Source of the DNA: Balaenoptera acutorostrata
Lineage: Eukaryota > Chordata > Mammalia > Artiodactyla > Balaenopteridae
Direction: 5' to 3'
Assembly (NCBI RefSeq): GCF_949987535.1
Contig: NC_080067.1
Coordinates: forward strand, 50,528,910-50,592,909
Length of the DNA stretch: 64,000 bases
In this document: positions 42,251 through 54,869 of the stretch, one piece after another
How the letters are laid out: every line of letters starts with the position of its first letter
Position numbering within the stretch: position 1 is the stretch's first letter
Made by a program: the position numbers and the translations under genes
Notes under the pieces: model-generated
Told to the model about the DNA's origin: nothing
Seen by the model: the letters and a program-made list of their open reading frames with translations, nothing else
The model's database searches: none

Positions 42251-45200
42251 AGAAGGCTGATTCTAAGTACAGTGTTATATTTGGCAAAAATTAGTTTCTG
42301 ACCTAGATGCCCATATTGTGTCTAATTCCTCTGGAGGGTTTAAGAGATGTAAACTATGAGACACTATAATAACTCTGTGATAAAACAGAGCAAAAGTGAG
42401 AAAAGCATTCTTCACTTCTTCATTGAACATATGTCCACGGAGAAACCACTGGGTTCAGTGTTAAAGATTCTGAAGAAATAAAAAATTTCTACCTACACTA
42501 GCAAGAACTTAGCTCCCAACTGTTCCTCCTCATACCTATTTCTAAACCCAGTTGATCATAGATTCAGTCCTGTTATCCCTGCATCTTGTCCCATGATTAA
42601 CACAACCTCAATTTCTTCATAGCTTTCAAGAATTTGAACAGTGAAAATTCTCTGAAAAAACGACTTTGCCTTGCCATCCTCCATATTTCTTATAAAGTTT
42701 TTATGCTTCTGGCTCTTTATAAAGCAGTCATGAGCTTTTCCCATGTTTCCATATTTTAATGAAAGGCTCGAACTAATAGCTTTTTTTCTTCTTCTTCTGC
42801 AAGAGCCACATTGGCTCTCAGGTATCCATCACAACAGGGATGGAAGTTCCTGGTAGAGGAAGAGGAAGCAGTAATGCCCAGCAAAAGTGACAGTGCTGGT
42901 GGCAGCAATAAATTGATGCCTATGCCTGAGAGAGACAGTTCAGCCATGGGGGACAGAGAACCTTCCTCCAGTTTTCAAACAAAGTGGTCTTGGCAGCAGA
43001 CATCCCTGTGGGAAGCTGAATCTGGAGATGAAAAAACAGAATCCATGTGCTTACATGACCTATCCATAGATATATATAAAGTAGCCTTTTGGAATATACA
43101 TATGTTGTAGGATACTTTAACAGGGGCTAAAGTTTCAGTGATGGTAAGATGAGGGAACATTGAGATAAATGCATCATTTTACTGATGTGACCCAGGACAA
43201 CTTTGTATCTTTCCTGTGAATGATGCTTCCTAGAGTTGTGTTCTAGGGGGACCATTCTACAGAATTCTACATTCGACCATATTCTACATCCATACCGAAT
43301 TCTACAGAAATGGTTCTGCCTGGAACAGTGCAACCACACATGTTCATGAAACACAACCCAATTTTAAGTCTTAGATGGAGTTTCCCTTAAGAAACACCTT
43401 AGATGTACATATTAATTTTTGCAGTTTACAGTGCATTTTCACATGTATTGAATATATCTTTTTATCTTCACAATCCCTATTAGGTAAATATTATATTGTT
43501 CATATCTAATGGAGAAGGAGACTGAGGAATTATTTTGCTCTTTCTACTATAACATGTTGCAATAGCATAATTCCTAGCACATAGTAAGTGCCCAATAAAT
43601 ATCTGATAACTGTAGAATTATTCATGCATAATATAAACCTATGAAAAATATGTTAAAATAAAGATCTAATTATGATGAAATTAGATGTTTTATATCTTCA
43701 TAGACATAACTCTATTTGTGGTCAGCCACACCGGTAAGAAAAATAGTTACCTCTATAAATAGAGAGTGTTTTTCAATTTCAAGACAATAAGAATGAACCC
43801 CACGGTCCCCAAATTGTTTGATAACCAAGTAAAGATAAGGCTTAATTGAGTACCACACTCAACCTCAAATAAATGATACTGAATTTTTTTCTTCTAGTAC
43901 ACTGATAAGTGGGGCAGAATTAGAAAATAACTTCCCCATTCTAAGATGAAAATCCATTTATTTATTCAACAAATATGTATTGAGTACTGTTCTTGGTGCT
44001 GATGAATTAGCAGTGAAAAAAAAAAAAAATCCGGCACTTAGAAAGATTAGATTCTGTTTTTAATTACTTCCTCAGGTTTTGCATTGCAGTGATTTAACTT
44101 TGGAAATCATCATCTAGGTACTTCTATGATTTTATAGTTGAAGATAGTATATGAGTCATGACCTGTCCTCTTGCAAAAAAGAAAATTGCAAGTCAAACTG
44201 GCTTAAAAAGAAGAATTTATTGGGCAAAAAAGGTTAAATACAGGAACTCATGTTGAATAAAGAGGTCCTTGTCTTTACCAGTATTTATTCGATTTTCTTC
44301 ACATTGGCCTTGTTTACTGGTAGGCTGTCTATATGAGGGCTTTCAGACTACCAGGCTTACATTCTACCAGCTTATTAATCCCAGGGGAAAGAAAATCTCA
44401 TTTCTATGGCTCTAACAAAAGTCCCAGGTATTACTTGTTACTGGTCATAATTGGTTTGTATGTCCATTCATGAATAAATCACTGACATCCAGGCAATGAC
44501 CACATCTCTTTAGCTACTGTAGTGATTTGTCTCATCTGAACAATATAAACTCTTAAGGAAAATGGTGTTTTCTCATCAAATAAGTGGGATTTAACATTGG
44601 ACATTAAAAAAAAGACAGAACTATGTTCCAGCTCTTGATGCATACTGAAATTAAGTGACTTTTCACAGTGAAGTTAAGTAACTTTGGAACCAAAGCCAAA
44701 TTGGGTCTTAGATTCCTGCGTCTTAGGCCAGAATTTTTCAGTTGTACTTCACTGTCAGTTTTTATTATGGAGAGTAAATAAGATCATGAGCTTAACTGTT
44801 CTTTGAAAAAGTAATAATGTGCTGAATAAATGACTATTATGCATGATCCCTAGGCAATAATCTTGAAAGTAACAGTATCCTGATTTAATTTGTACATTTA
44901 AAATGTACTCAATCTGAGTGAATATATTATTAAAGTCATTTGGAAATATGCTATAATAAGTGGATTTTTTATTAAATGGGTCTTGATAATGACCAGTTAG
45001 AGATGATAATAATATTTTGTGCTGAGACAATGAGACTGAGAATCATTTGGGCCATGTTTCCTTTCCAGTAGGACTCCAGAGCTTGCCCATAAGTCTCTTC
45101 CTAGTGGCTCTACTTGATCCACTCACTCAGCTCTTTCCAGGCTATGAGTACTATCAGACTTCACCAGGATCAACTAGCTGGCTTGATAGCTCTTTCCCCA

Positions 45201-45274
45201 CTCCTATGAATTACTTCTCTCCTAGGTGAAATTATTCTTTCTTTTTTGCTTCCCAGAAGAACCATATCTCCTAC
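42251..45274. other. Mostly unassigned DNA with small old repeat traces
   Basis: An L2 antisense trace at about 43965-44015 ('ttcaacaaatatgtattgag') and MIR/L2 traces near 43430-43600 ('agcacatagtaagtgcccaa') can be seen. The block 44185-44520 resembles a diverged unnamed repeat. The 99-codon plus-strand ORF at 42811-43110 has no known domain. Four copies of attctaca occur at 43254-43311. Confidence 0.4.
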
Positions 45275-45812
45275 TGTTACCAAGTCCAAGCTCATACTGC
45301 TCCCTTCACAACAGGCCAATAAATCGAGAGACAAGGTGCTAGGGCAAGGAATAGCAACTTTATTTGGAAAGCCAGCAGACTGAGAAGATGGCAGACTGGT
45401 GTCCCAAAGAACCATCTTTACCAGAGTTAGAATTGAAACTCCTTTTATACTAAAAAGGAGAGGAGGTGTGGCTGGTTGTTGCAAACTTCTTGGTGCTGGA
45501 CACACCTGGAGTGATGTGATAATCCTTTGTTCTTTCAGTTGTCCATGTAGGTCTGGTCATGATGTTCCTGTAACCCTCCAACAAGACAAATTTTATTCTC
45601 TGTTCTGCAATTTTTTATCTCTATATGAATGAAAAATGTAATACTTTTAAAGGTCAAGCAAATCCTGAGAAAGAGCTATTATGTATATTTCAGGCTATAG
45701 GCAGCATTCCTTTACAAAGGTGCAGAGCCAGCATAACTGAGCAACAGAGCACAAAAGTTAGAGCTAAAGGAATAGATCCAATATGGGGTTAGGTTTGTTT
45801 TTCTCTGTTACA
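45275..45812 (-). mobile_element. ERV1-type solo LTR, antisense
   Basis: A 538-bp LTR. Read on the minus strand it starts TGTAACAGAGAA at 45812 and ends GGTAACA at 45275, so it has TG...CA ends. The 4-bp flanks are ctac (45271-45274) and ttac (45813-45816), one mismatch, as expected for ERV1. On the minus strand a TATA-box-like 'gtataaaagg' lies near 45440-45450 and a poly(A) signal 'ccaaataaagtt' near 45356-45367, followed by a CT-rich and GT-rich U5. No internal genes are attached. ORFs at 45170-45632 are shadows. Confidence 0.8.
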
Positions 45813-46549
45813 TTACCTCTTCTAAAAATATTTGTTCTTCTTCTAATTTGGTAAGAGATATGTATGGTTTATTAAATCCAGATTTGGAAACATCAACAAT
45901 CCTAAAATCAGTTCTTCTTTTATTGAGGAAAGGGAAATCTTCATATTTAAAATTCTGTAGAAGTGAGAAGAAATTTGTGTTCCATCCTTTTAACACAGCA
46001 AGGGAAAAAAACACAGTTAATTTTCGTATTAAAACAGTTTGAAACATTGAGGCACGATTATATGTCATAATTTTTGGAAGTTATAAATAATTTTCTAGTT
46101 GTTAAGAGGTTTTAAGAAATGTGATGAAAGTTTAACTTTTTAAACATAAATATATCCCTTACAAAATACAATCAAAATTCACTATCCAAAGGAAGAGTTT
46201 ATTAGAAAAATTGGTCCTACTCTAACTAAACTAGCAAGCTAGACTTAGATGAAGCATGTAATGGAGTCCTAAATATATGGAACAGAAAGTGACCTTAGAA
46301 ATTGTCAAGTCTCTCTAGAGCATTTTACTGTTCAAGAAACTATATAACAGTAATGATTTATCCAAGTAGGTAATTACAAATTTAAATTTTTTGATTGTTT
46401 CAGGTATATTATTTGTTGATTATATTATATGTTGATTGCCTTATTTATTAGCTTATTAATTTTTTTCTATAAATTACTTATTCAAGATGACATCACTTCT
46501 TAAAAGTGTATATTGTCTATAGTGAAAAAACTTCTGTATTTTAGAAATT
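45813..46549. other. Unassigned AT-rich DNA
   Basis: No gene seen; opposed ORFs at 45808-46068 and 45848-46042 are chance readings of the same bases. Confidence 0.4.
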
Positions 46550-48330
46550 GTTTCTTCCATTATTTTTCATGAACTCATCCAACAGCCACAACATTTATAA
46601 GAAGCAAATGCATAAACCCTATATCAAGAGAAAGCAGGAGGAGCTAACACTCAAAACCCAAAATGGATGGAAAGAATGTATACAGCAGTGGATATTCATC
46701 AAGGAAGGCATACAAGTGGAAGTAAATTAAAGATATCTCTAACAGATAATGCCATCCCTGCATCTCAGGAGGTCCAGCAAAAATTACTTTGAAGATAAAG
46801 CAAAATATTTAAGGTGAAGTGAAAAAATGAAATATTTTCACTGCAACAATGGCACCAAGAAGGAATTGGCTAGAAGCAGAGGAGTTAGGACTAAATGAGA
46901 TATTACATTTACAACAATAATCATAGGAAACAATTCAGTCTGTGAGAATATGAAAGAAAATCCCTCCCTGGAGGAGTGGGAGAAAGAACTATATACTGTT
47001 GCTTATTATCTTTGACAAAGAATGAAAGCTCAGAAAACTCAAATGCAAAATCCTGCATCATAGGAAAATCTCCATTTAGCCTGAAACACGTTCCTACACC
47101 ACTGAGGTATGAACATCCTGAAAAAAAAGGAGTCTAGAAAAATAGATGGGGTGGTGATAAGAATTAAACAAACAAAAGATTTAACAATATTTATTATAAG
47201 ATAGTGTCACCACTGGACAAGCAAAACATACTATACCTAAATATTTCTGCTTGGATTTTAATAATTAAAGAAGAATTATTCTCACCCAGTAACAGTGATC
47301 TTACCTTCTGAGGACTTTCCTTACTGAACATAAATACAACATTTGGACAAAAAATATCAAACAAATAAAGATCTACCTGAAAATATTGCAACAATAACAT
47401 GAAAGTAAAGAACAACTGGGCCATTCTTCTGGGGAAGGTTGGTGTTCCAGGGATGTATGCACTCTATTGAGAGCCCCTTTTCTCCAAAGACACTTGTTGA
47501 TTCCAGATATAGTAGCTAAGATGTTGAAGAGCACACTTTAACAGCTTTTTGTGGCTTCAAGAACAGGACAAGGAGTCTAGGACATATCAAAAGGGATGCC
47601 AGGTGAACAATCCTTACTTTGTGCATAAACCTCCAAGAGCACTAATTTATCAGTAAAGATAAAGTCAAGTCAACTAGGATTACGTTCCAATTTTAAATCA
47701 CCTCAATCCCAGAAATTTTATTATAATAATCCTAAATTGATAGTGACCCAGGCACTTGGCAGAAAATATATCTCTAGAGAAATTTTACTTCATCATAATT
47801 CTCATATTATTCATTCAAACATGTTTGCAAGTACGACATTGAGTACACAATAAAAAAATTAGAAAAACAAGGAGCTAAAACATGAACAAAGATCAGCAGA
47901 AACCACAGAAAATAGTAGACTTACTAACAATGGAGTTATCAGTGGCAGACATTAAAAAACAAGATTAATAATTCTAGCAGAGAACTGGGAATTATAAAAA
48001 AACATAATTGAAATTCTAGAGTTGAAAATTATAATAAAGGAAATTAAGAATTCAATGGATAAGTTTAAAAGATTAGGCACAGCTAAGAAAAAAAAATAGT
48101 AAGCTGAAAAGTAAGAGAAAATATCTAGAATAGATTACAAAGAAACAATGGTATAAAATATAGAAGAAGAGAGAGAATAAAATATAGGAAGAATATAGTG
48201 AGAATTATAAAAGAAGAGAAAGAGAATGTGTCAAAGGGATATTTGAAGTTATTTAGCTGAGAATTGAAATATTTATACCAAACCAAAAATAGATGACTGA
48301 CAAATTCCAAGTAGAACAAATAAAAATAAA
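46550..48330 (+). mobile_element. L1M 5' UTR and ORF1 remnant
   Basis: 'ttactgaacataaatacaac', 'ccattcttctggggaaggtt', 'ggtgttccagggatgtatgc', 'tagtagctaagatgttga', 'caatcccagaa' and 'tggagttatcagtggcagac' match an L1M leader in order. A decayed ORF1 follows ('gaaattctagagttgaaaat'). No frame survives. It is continuous with the ORF2 pieces to 49480. Confidence 0.6.
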
Positions 48331-48883
48331 TTCCTACCTATGTATATTATACTAAACTCCTAAGGAAAACTCTAGCAAATAAAATTCAGATAAATATAAA
48401 ATATCCATATATACAGAGATATGTTTTAATATTTAATATTTAATATTTAAATACCAACTGATGTTACTCATGACATTAACAAATATAGGAAGAAAATCAT
48501 CTATTCTTCATTCATTCAGGAAAATTCTTTAACAAAATACAATATTCATTCAATACAAAAAAAAGCTTAGAAAAAAAATAAGGAACGTATGGTAACTTTA
48601 TTATTCTGATAAAATGTATTTATAGCAATCTTAACTGTGAAACGTTGAAAGCTTTCTTTGACATAGTAAGGTAAGGCTACCTCCTATCATCCTTCTATTT
48701 GTCATTTTGCTAAGAATCCTCACCTGCGGAGTAAGGCAAAGAAAATAGATAACAGCTAAAGGAATTGGAAATAAGGAATGTCACTATTTGTGGTGACAAA
48801 TCCTTATGTGGGGAATAAAAGCACAGAAAACTATTAGAAATAAATTAATTTGTTAAGTTTCTTTAATACAAAGTCAACATACC
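48331..48883 (+). mobile_element. L1 ORF2 reverse transcriptase remnant
   Basis: 'acaaaatacaatattcattc', 'gttgaaagctttctttgaca', 'ggagtaaggcaaagaaaata' and 'tacaaagtcaacatacc' are RT-region blocks. The endonuclease part of ORF2 is missing, so the L1 has a large internal deletion. Confidence 0.65.
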
Positions 48884-48917
48884 AAAAAAAAAAAAAAAAA
48901 AAGAGAGAGAGAGAGAA
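48884..48917. repeat. Poly(A)/(GA)n tract
   Basis: About 20 A followed by about seven GA units, inside the L1 remnant. Confidence 0.9.
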
Positions 48918-48933
48918 TTTATATATCAGCTTA

Positions 48934-49272
48934 TATGGACTGAATTATGTTTCCGTTAAATTCATATGCTGAAGCCCTAAACCTTAATGTGGCTATAGTT
49001 GGAGAATGGCCCTTTAAAGAGGTAACTAAGGTTAAATATGGTCATAAGGATGGGGACCTAATCCAATAAGACTGGTGTCCATATAAGAAGGGGAAGAGAC
49101 ACCAGGGATGCACACACAAAGAGGAAAGACCATGTAAGGACACAGAGAGAAGGCAGCCATTTGCAAATTAAGGAGGGAGGCCTCAGAGGAAACCAAAACT
49201 GCCAACATCTGGGTCTTTGTTATTTAAGTCACCCAGTCTGTGATATTTTGTTATGGCAACCAGACTAATACA
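48934..49272 (+). mobile_element. MaLR (MLT1-type) solo LTR nested in L1
   Basis: 'tatggactgaattatgtttc', 'aaattcatatgctgaagccc', 'ggtaactaaggttaaatatg', 'atccaataagactggtgtcc' and 'tttgttatggcaaccagact' then 'aataca'. L1 ORF2 sequence resumes beyond 49275. Confidence 0.88.
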
Positions 49273-49274
49273 TT

Positions 49275-49480
49275 AGCCAAAGGAATTAGAATACAATATT
49301 AAAAAAATATATATGATTTATAATTTATAATAGCATTAAAATTTTTTGAAAAAAATTCCAGTATCTGCTATGAAAACTTCTATCTTAGAACATTTCCTTC
49401 CAGAAACAGACCCTGAAGGAAGAATATACATCTAGAATCATATGCAAAATACTATTAAACTGTATTGCCATTATGGAGGA
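49275..49480 (+). mobile_element. L1 ORF2 remnant after the LTR
   Basis: 'tttataatagcattaaaatt' and 'atgaaaacttctatcttaga' continue the L1 ORF2 of 48331-48883 downstream of the RT domain. Confidence 0.5.
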
Positions 49481-50935
49481 AAACCTGATGCATGGGACTT
49501 AGGAGTACAAGGGAGAATTTCTTTACATACCTTATTTTTTATGCTTTTCAAAGTTTTAATTATGTGGATGTAGTTTTTTTCTTTTTTTCCCAAAAACTTG
49601 ACTTTAGTAATTTGGTTAATTTAAATACAATTGAAGTAAAATTGATTTAAGGGAATTCTTTTATAATATAAAAGTTGTCAGTCTTTCTGCAACAATAATT
49701 TAGTGAAACAAAGATGAAAGAAGCCATCACCAAATTTATTTTGCTGTTTTCAAAAATTATCTTCAAAGTTTCTATCAACATATTTCATATTGTCTGTTCC
49801 ATTTAAAATATTCTGTACATGTCTTTTTCATTAACAAATGAATTAGAATTCCTTAGTTTATTTCCACACTTCTCTCTATATATGAATTTATATTTGAATG
49901 AAGGCTATTTGATTTCTTTGAACTTATAAACTCTTCATTCTCAGAGGAAAATGATACTTTTGTGATTAATATGATATGGGACAAACTTTTATCCAAGTTT
50001 CTATTTCTATTTTCTTTTAGAAAAAAATTTACATGCAAGTATCATTACAGATATCTTTGGCATAACTTTCTCTTGAAATCTGCAATAGCATGTATGTTCA
50101 GGAATGTATTTTTGTCTGAGAACTGAATCAATAAGGTACTATAGGAAAGTTGACAGTAAAAAAAAAAAAAAAAAAAAAAAAATTCCCCAAACTAACTTCA
50201 GCATGAGATAAATAAAGTGTTGCTAATTTGTTTCCAAACACGTTTACTGACACTTCTACAGGTACCAGGGTTGATCTCTTCGACAATTATTGGTTCCGTT
50301 TGTGCTTGATACCAAATTGAGTATTGCAGACACAAAACAGATAAAACATTATTCCTTTTAAAAAGAAATTTCTAGATTAGAAACTAAACAACTAAAACCA
50401 TGAGTACAGTTTAATAGTGTAAGTGTTTGGTGAATATATGTACTGAGCTATGTGATTATGAAAGGCTGGGGATGGGAGGTTTAATTATTTATATTATTCT
50501 GGAACAAGAGGAATGGTTTCTAAAAAGAAACAATGCTTGATATTAGACTTGAAGATTGAACAAGACTTTTGCACTTCCCTCATCCAAAAAGACTATTCCT
50601 TTCTAAATGATTTTCTTATTGCTGTGAAAAATGTGTATTTCTCATTGCATCTGCTACATTTCTAATCATATGTGATACTGTGATAAAACTGAACATTTCT
50701 CTCATACAATTCTCTTTTGATATTAATTTTCATTCTAGTCTCTTCTGACACCCATAAATTATCATACATTTTCTTTCTTTTGCTTTAAAATGTTACCCTT
50801 TTATAGACATCATCTAGTGTTCAAAATTTTCTCTGCAACAGCCTTTCAGTCAGTAACACACAGACTATTAAATACAATATTCATTCTTCTCATATGAATG
50901 TCACAAGGATATCTCTTAAACCACATTGGCTTTTT
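49481..50935. other. Unassigned AT-rich DNA
   Basis: Only a 25-base A run at 50158-50182 stands out. No gene seen. Confidence 0.4.
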
Positions 50936-50939
50936 TCTT

Positions 50940-51335
50940 TTCCTTTCTTTTATGGAGAAAATTTTGAACATATGCAAAAGTCATGGAAATAGTATAATGA
51001 AACCTCGTAAACATATTACCATCCCCAAACCATGAATATCTGGCTGATTCTGCCCCATACATACACCATTCATAATCAGTCCATTTCCTATCCTTCCATA
51101 TTGCTCAGAATTAATCCCAGATATTATATAATTTAATCCAAAAATGTTTTAGTATATATTTTTAAAAGATAGGTTTTCTTTCACTAAAAATTGTACCTAA
51201 ATATTGAATATTTTAATAAAATATTAAGTTTATAGTATAAAATATTTCATCAGTATTCAAAATTCCATTTGCCTCATAATTTTTAGTTTCAATGAGTTGA
51301 CATATTCTCACATTTAAAATTTTTAAAAAATATTT
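50940..51335 (-). mobile_element. Probable L1 3' UTR, antisense
   Basis: 'ggaaatagtataatgaaacc', 'gaattaatcccagatattat', 'caaaaatgttttagtatata' and 'attccatttgcctcataatt' resemble a common antisense L1M 3' UTR. Confidence 0.5.
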
Positions 51336-51414
51336 TTCTATGTATCAATTTATTCCTTAAGATTAAAATAGAAGAAACTAGGTTTTTTCTATTGTAGTTT
51401 CCCACAGTTGGGAT

Positions 51415-51545
51415 TTATATTGGGAAGTATATTTTCATTGGATATAGAATTCTACATCAAGAGATTTGTTTTCCTTTTAGTACTTTAAAGATATGATTCC
51501 ACTGTTTACAACTACACTGTCTACACAGTGTAGTTTAACTTGTTC
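51415..51545 (-). mobile_element. L1 5' UTR fragment, antisense (copy A)
   Basis: 'ggatatagaattctacatca' and 'gtactttaaagatatgattc' correspond to antisense L1 leader. It resembles 52723-52815 closely. Confidence 0.5.
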
Positions 51546-52235
51546 CTCTGCCCTCTTTACTATCAATCAGGAGTATAAATAAACTACATATTAATAAATA
51601 TAAGCATGCTGTACTTGGTGTGAATAAATGCTAAATTACATAAATTAGAAGAATTATCCATAAGATGTTTTCTCAATTGCTAAGATATTTTAGGACTTAT
51701 TTTCATAAAAAAAAGATATTTCTTTTACTTGACTTATTTTTCTTTTCTGGCATCTTCTGGATTCAGAACTATTTAAAGGCTTAACATTCTGGCAAACTGT
51801 TTTCCAGTGAACAAAACATATTGCATTCATTTTTTTAAATTGCATTTAAGTAGAAAATTCAAAATATGAATTAAAAACATATGGCGCTGAAAGATTCATA
51901 TTTTTCATTTGTACTTTTCTTAGAACTTTGTACAAATCTTAGAACTCAACAGTTTGTTATTTAAAGTTTATTTATATGCTTATAAGCCAGTTACAGAATC
52001 ATTATTTTACTGAGGAATAGTAGTCTTCTATGTGTATGTTTTTCAGATACTTTTTTGTGCATTATATTGAATATTGTCATTTGTTTACTATGCAATATTC
52101 TGGGAACAACATAAAATCATTGAAAGAAACAATGGACATTTTACAAAATAAGTGAAAGTATTCCTTGTATTTGCACTTTGGATGAGCAGTTTTTAGATTT
52201 TATTCCAGTAGCTTTAGTAGAAACAGAACTCCCAG
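51546..52235. other. Unassigned AT-rich DNA
   Basis: No gene or nameable repeat seen. Confidence 0.4.
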
Positions 52236-52239
52236 ACTG

Positions 52240-53050
52240 AATTTGCTTCATGTGTTCACTACCCTTACCCAATTACTTGGCAATGTAGAATGTTTTAGTT
52301 CATTTACATTTAATGTAATAAGTAGTGTAGTTGGCTTTGAATGTACCATCTTCCAATGATTTCTGTTTGTCCCATTTGTTCTTGTTTCCTTTTTTTCTCC
52401 TTCCTGCTTTCTTTTGAATAGTTTTTTTAACTGACTAACTCTTTTATTGGTTTATAGCTATGCTTTTTCTTTTTTACATTTTAGAGGGATTAAAATATTC
52501 ATTCTTAAACTATCAGTCTACTTTACATTAATATGTCACTATATTACATATTAATAAAAAATACAGTATAACTATTTGTTTCTCCTACACTTTGTGTTAT
52601 AGTCAAACAATTTATTTCTACATATTTATAAACCACCCACAATACAATCATATTCTTTAACGTTTCTTGTATTTGAAGTCTGCTAATGACTAATTCACCC
52701 AGTTTTTATTGATCTAAAAATAATATTTTGAAGTATATTTTCATGGGATATACAATTCCACATCAAGAGATTTGCTTTCATTTTGTCAGTTTAGAGATGT
52801 AGTTCCACTTTTTATGCTTTATTATTACCTATGAAAGATATGAGGTGTTTTTATCATTATCCCCTTGTATGTAATGTGTATTTTGTTCCTGATTGTTTTT
52901 AAAATGTTTGATTTATCTTTGATTGAAGAAGTTGACAATGATGTACTGAGGCATGATGTTTTTAGACCTATAAATTGAATTTTTCATCAAACTTAGAAAG
53001 TATTTGGACATTATATCTTTTTGTTTATTTTGGGAATTTTTTAATTCCTT
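52240..53050 (-). mobile_element. L1 5' UTR/ORF1, antisense (contains copy B)
   Basis: Plus strand 'ttcatttacatttaatgtaa', 'ctgtttgtcccatttgttct', 'tttctccttcctgctttctt', 'atgatgtactgaggcatgat' and 'tttttcatcaaacttagaaa' are antisense L1 leader and ORF1 start in order. Confidence 0.65.
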
Positions 53051-53054
53051 TTTT

Positions 53055-53722
53055 TAAATTGAAGTATAGCTGATTTACAATGTTGTGTTACTTTCTTTTT
53101 TAATTAATTAATTCATTTTTATTTATTTATTTTTGGCTGTGTTGGGTCTTCGTTGCTGCACATGGACTCTCTCTAGCTGCGGCTAGTGGGGGCTATTCTT
53201 CACTGCAGTGTGCAGGCTTCTCATTGTGGTGGCTTCTCTTGTTGTGTAGCATGGGCTCTAGGCACGTGGGCTTCAGTAGTTGTGACACATGGGCTCAGCA
53301 GTTGTGGCTCACGGGTTCTAGAGCACAAGTTCAGTAGTTGTGGAATGCGGGCTTAGTTGCTCCATGGCATGTGGGATCTTCCCGGATCAGGGCTCAAATC
53401 CATATCCTTTGCATTAGCAGGCAGATTGTTAACCACTGTGCCACCAAGGAAGCCCTGTTGTGTTAGTTTCATGTGTACAGCAAAGTAATTTGGTTATTCA
53501 GTTATATATATCTTTTATTTTTCCCTTACAGGTTATTACAAAATATTGAGTATAGTTTCCTGTGCTGTACAGTAGGTCCTTTTGGTTACCTATTTTATAT
53601 ATAGTACTGTGTATATGTTAATCCCAAACTCCTAATTTATCCCTCTCCCTGTCTTTCCCCTTTGGTAACCATAAGTTTGATTTCTATGTTTGTAGATCTA
53701 TTTCTGTTTTGTATATAAGTTC

Positions 53723-53753
<31 letters not shown>

Positions 53754-53840
53754 AGATTCCACATATAAGTAATATCGTATAGTATTTGTCTTTCTCTGTC
53801 AGGCTTACTTCACTTAGTATGATAATCTCTAATAGATATT
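53055..53840 (-). mobile_element. L1 3' UTR, antisense, split by a SINE
   Basis: 'ttgaagtatagctgatttac', 'aatgttgtgttagtttcatg', 'ttcctgtgctgtacagtagg', 'gtagatctatttctgttttg' and 'gattccacatataagtaata' mark antisense L1 3' UTR and ORF2 end. A CHR SINE inserted at 53096. A T24 run is at 53730-53753. Confidence 0.85.
53096..53455 (-). mobile_element. CHR SINE, antisense, nested in L1
   Basis: The head at 53455 reads leftward as the CHR 5' end; the (TTTA)n/TTAA tail is at 53096-53130. Target copies tgttgtgttactttc (53081-53095) and tgttgtgttagtttc (53456-53470) differ at one base. It carries an extra 'gttctagagcac' unit compared with 34993. More diverged than 14224 or 34993. Confidence 0.93.
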
Positions 53841-53844
53841 GTAT

Positions 53845-54225
53845 ATTTAAATATTTTTATTCCCTTATCTCCCTTCTCCTCTAGGAAACTAATGTACAAA
53901 TGTTATACAGGTAAAAATTATACCACATGTTTCTGAGACTTTGTTGATTATACCTTATGTATTTTTATTTTTTGCTTCAGTTTGGATAACTTCCAGTGCT
54001 TGTTTTCAAGTTAACTGATTTTTTCTTAATTTATTGCTAAGCCTATGAAAGAAAATTTTCATGTCAGCTGTTAAAATGTTTAGTTCTGGAATAAAAATCC
54101 CAATTTCTATGATGTCCATTTCTCTCTTAAAATTAAATCCCAAACTCAGTCTTTGAAAGTGCATTGTATTCTTCAATCTCCCTTTGGAAGAAGATATCAT
54201 TAACTAGAGCATCTGCTTTTTTAAA
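53845..54225. other. Unassigned DNA
   Basis: No gene or nameable repeat recognised. Confidence 0.4.
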
Positions 54226-54229
54226 CAAC

Positions 54230-54865
54230 ATATTAATCGGTCAATCAGAAAATAGTAGGAACATCAAAAGATAGTACAAGACCAAAAAACAAAAGAAAAA
54301 TTACAGTAGAAACACCCATAGGCTATGCAAATATAAATTATGTACTCTTAAAAAGCTTTAAAATAATTATATTTATCATGTCTAGGAAAATAGATAAACA
54401 TATAATAAAAAGATGGGAAGTGTAGAATTTTATTAGAAAACCATAAACAATTGAAATCAGTAAAAAAAATTCGAGATTTGAGAAATTAAATATGTAAAAT
54501 TAGAAACTGTGTTTTTACTTTAGTTTAAAAACAAATTACAAATACCAGAAAACAAAATTAAAGAACTGGCAGACAAGTTAATAGAAAATATGCAAACTGA
54601 AGTACAGATAAGTAAACTAAAAGAACTAAAAACATTAGTGATAGATGGGATAAAGTAAAAATGTCTTACAGAAGTTTAATTGGAAAATCAGAAAGAAAAA
54701 AACAAGAGAATGGGACAGAAATAAAAGCTAATAAGCATGAATTATTAGAAATTTAATAAATCCACAGATTTAAGAATCTATAAAACCCTTAGCAATATAA
54801 ATGTAAAAAAATAATAAATCTAGAAACATTCATAAGATTGCTGAAAATCAAATTAGAGACAAACC
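54230..54865 (+). mobile_element. L1 ORF1 remnant
   Basis: 'agaaaatatgcaaactgaag', 'aaacaagagaatgggacaga' and 'attgctgaaaatcaaattag' are L1 ORF1 blocks. The opposite-strand L1 begins directly after it. Confidence 0.55.
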
Positions 54866-54869
54866 TTTC

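Noticed and set aside
42811..43110. 99-codon ORF with an acidic EEEEA run
   Set aside because: No domain or splice context, and an overlapping minus-strand ORF in the same bases; left as unassigned DNA.
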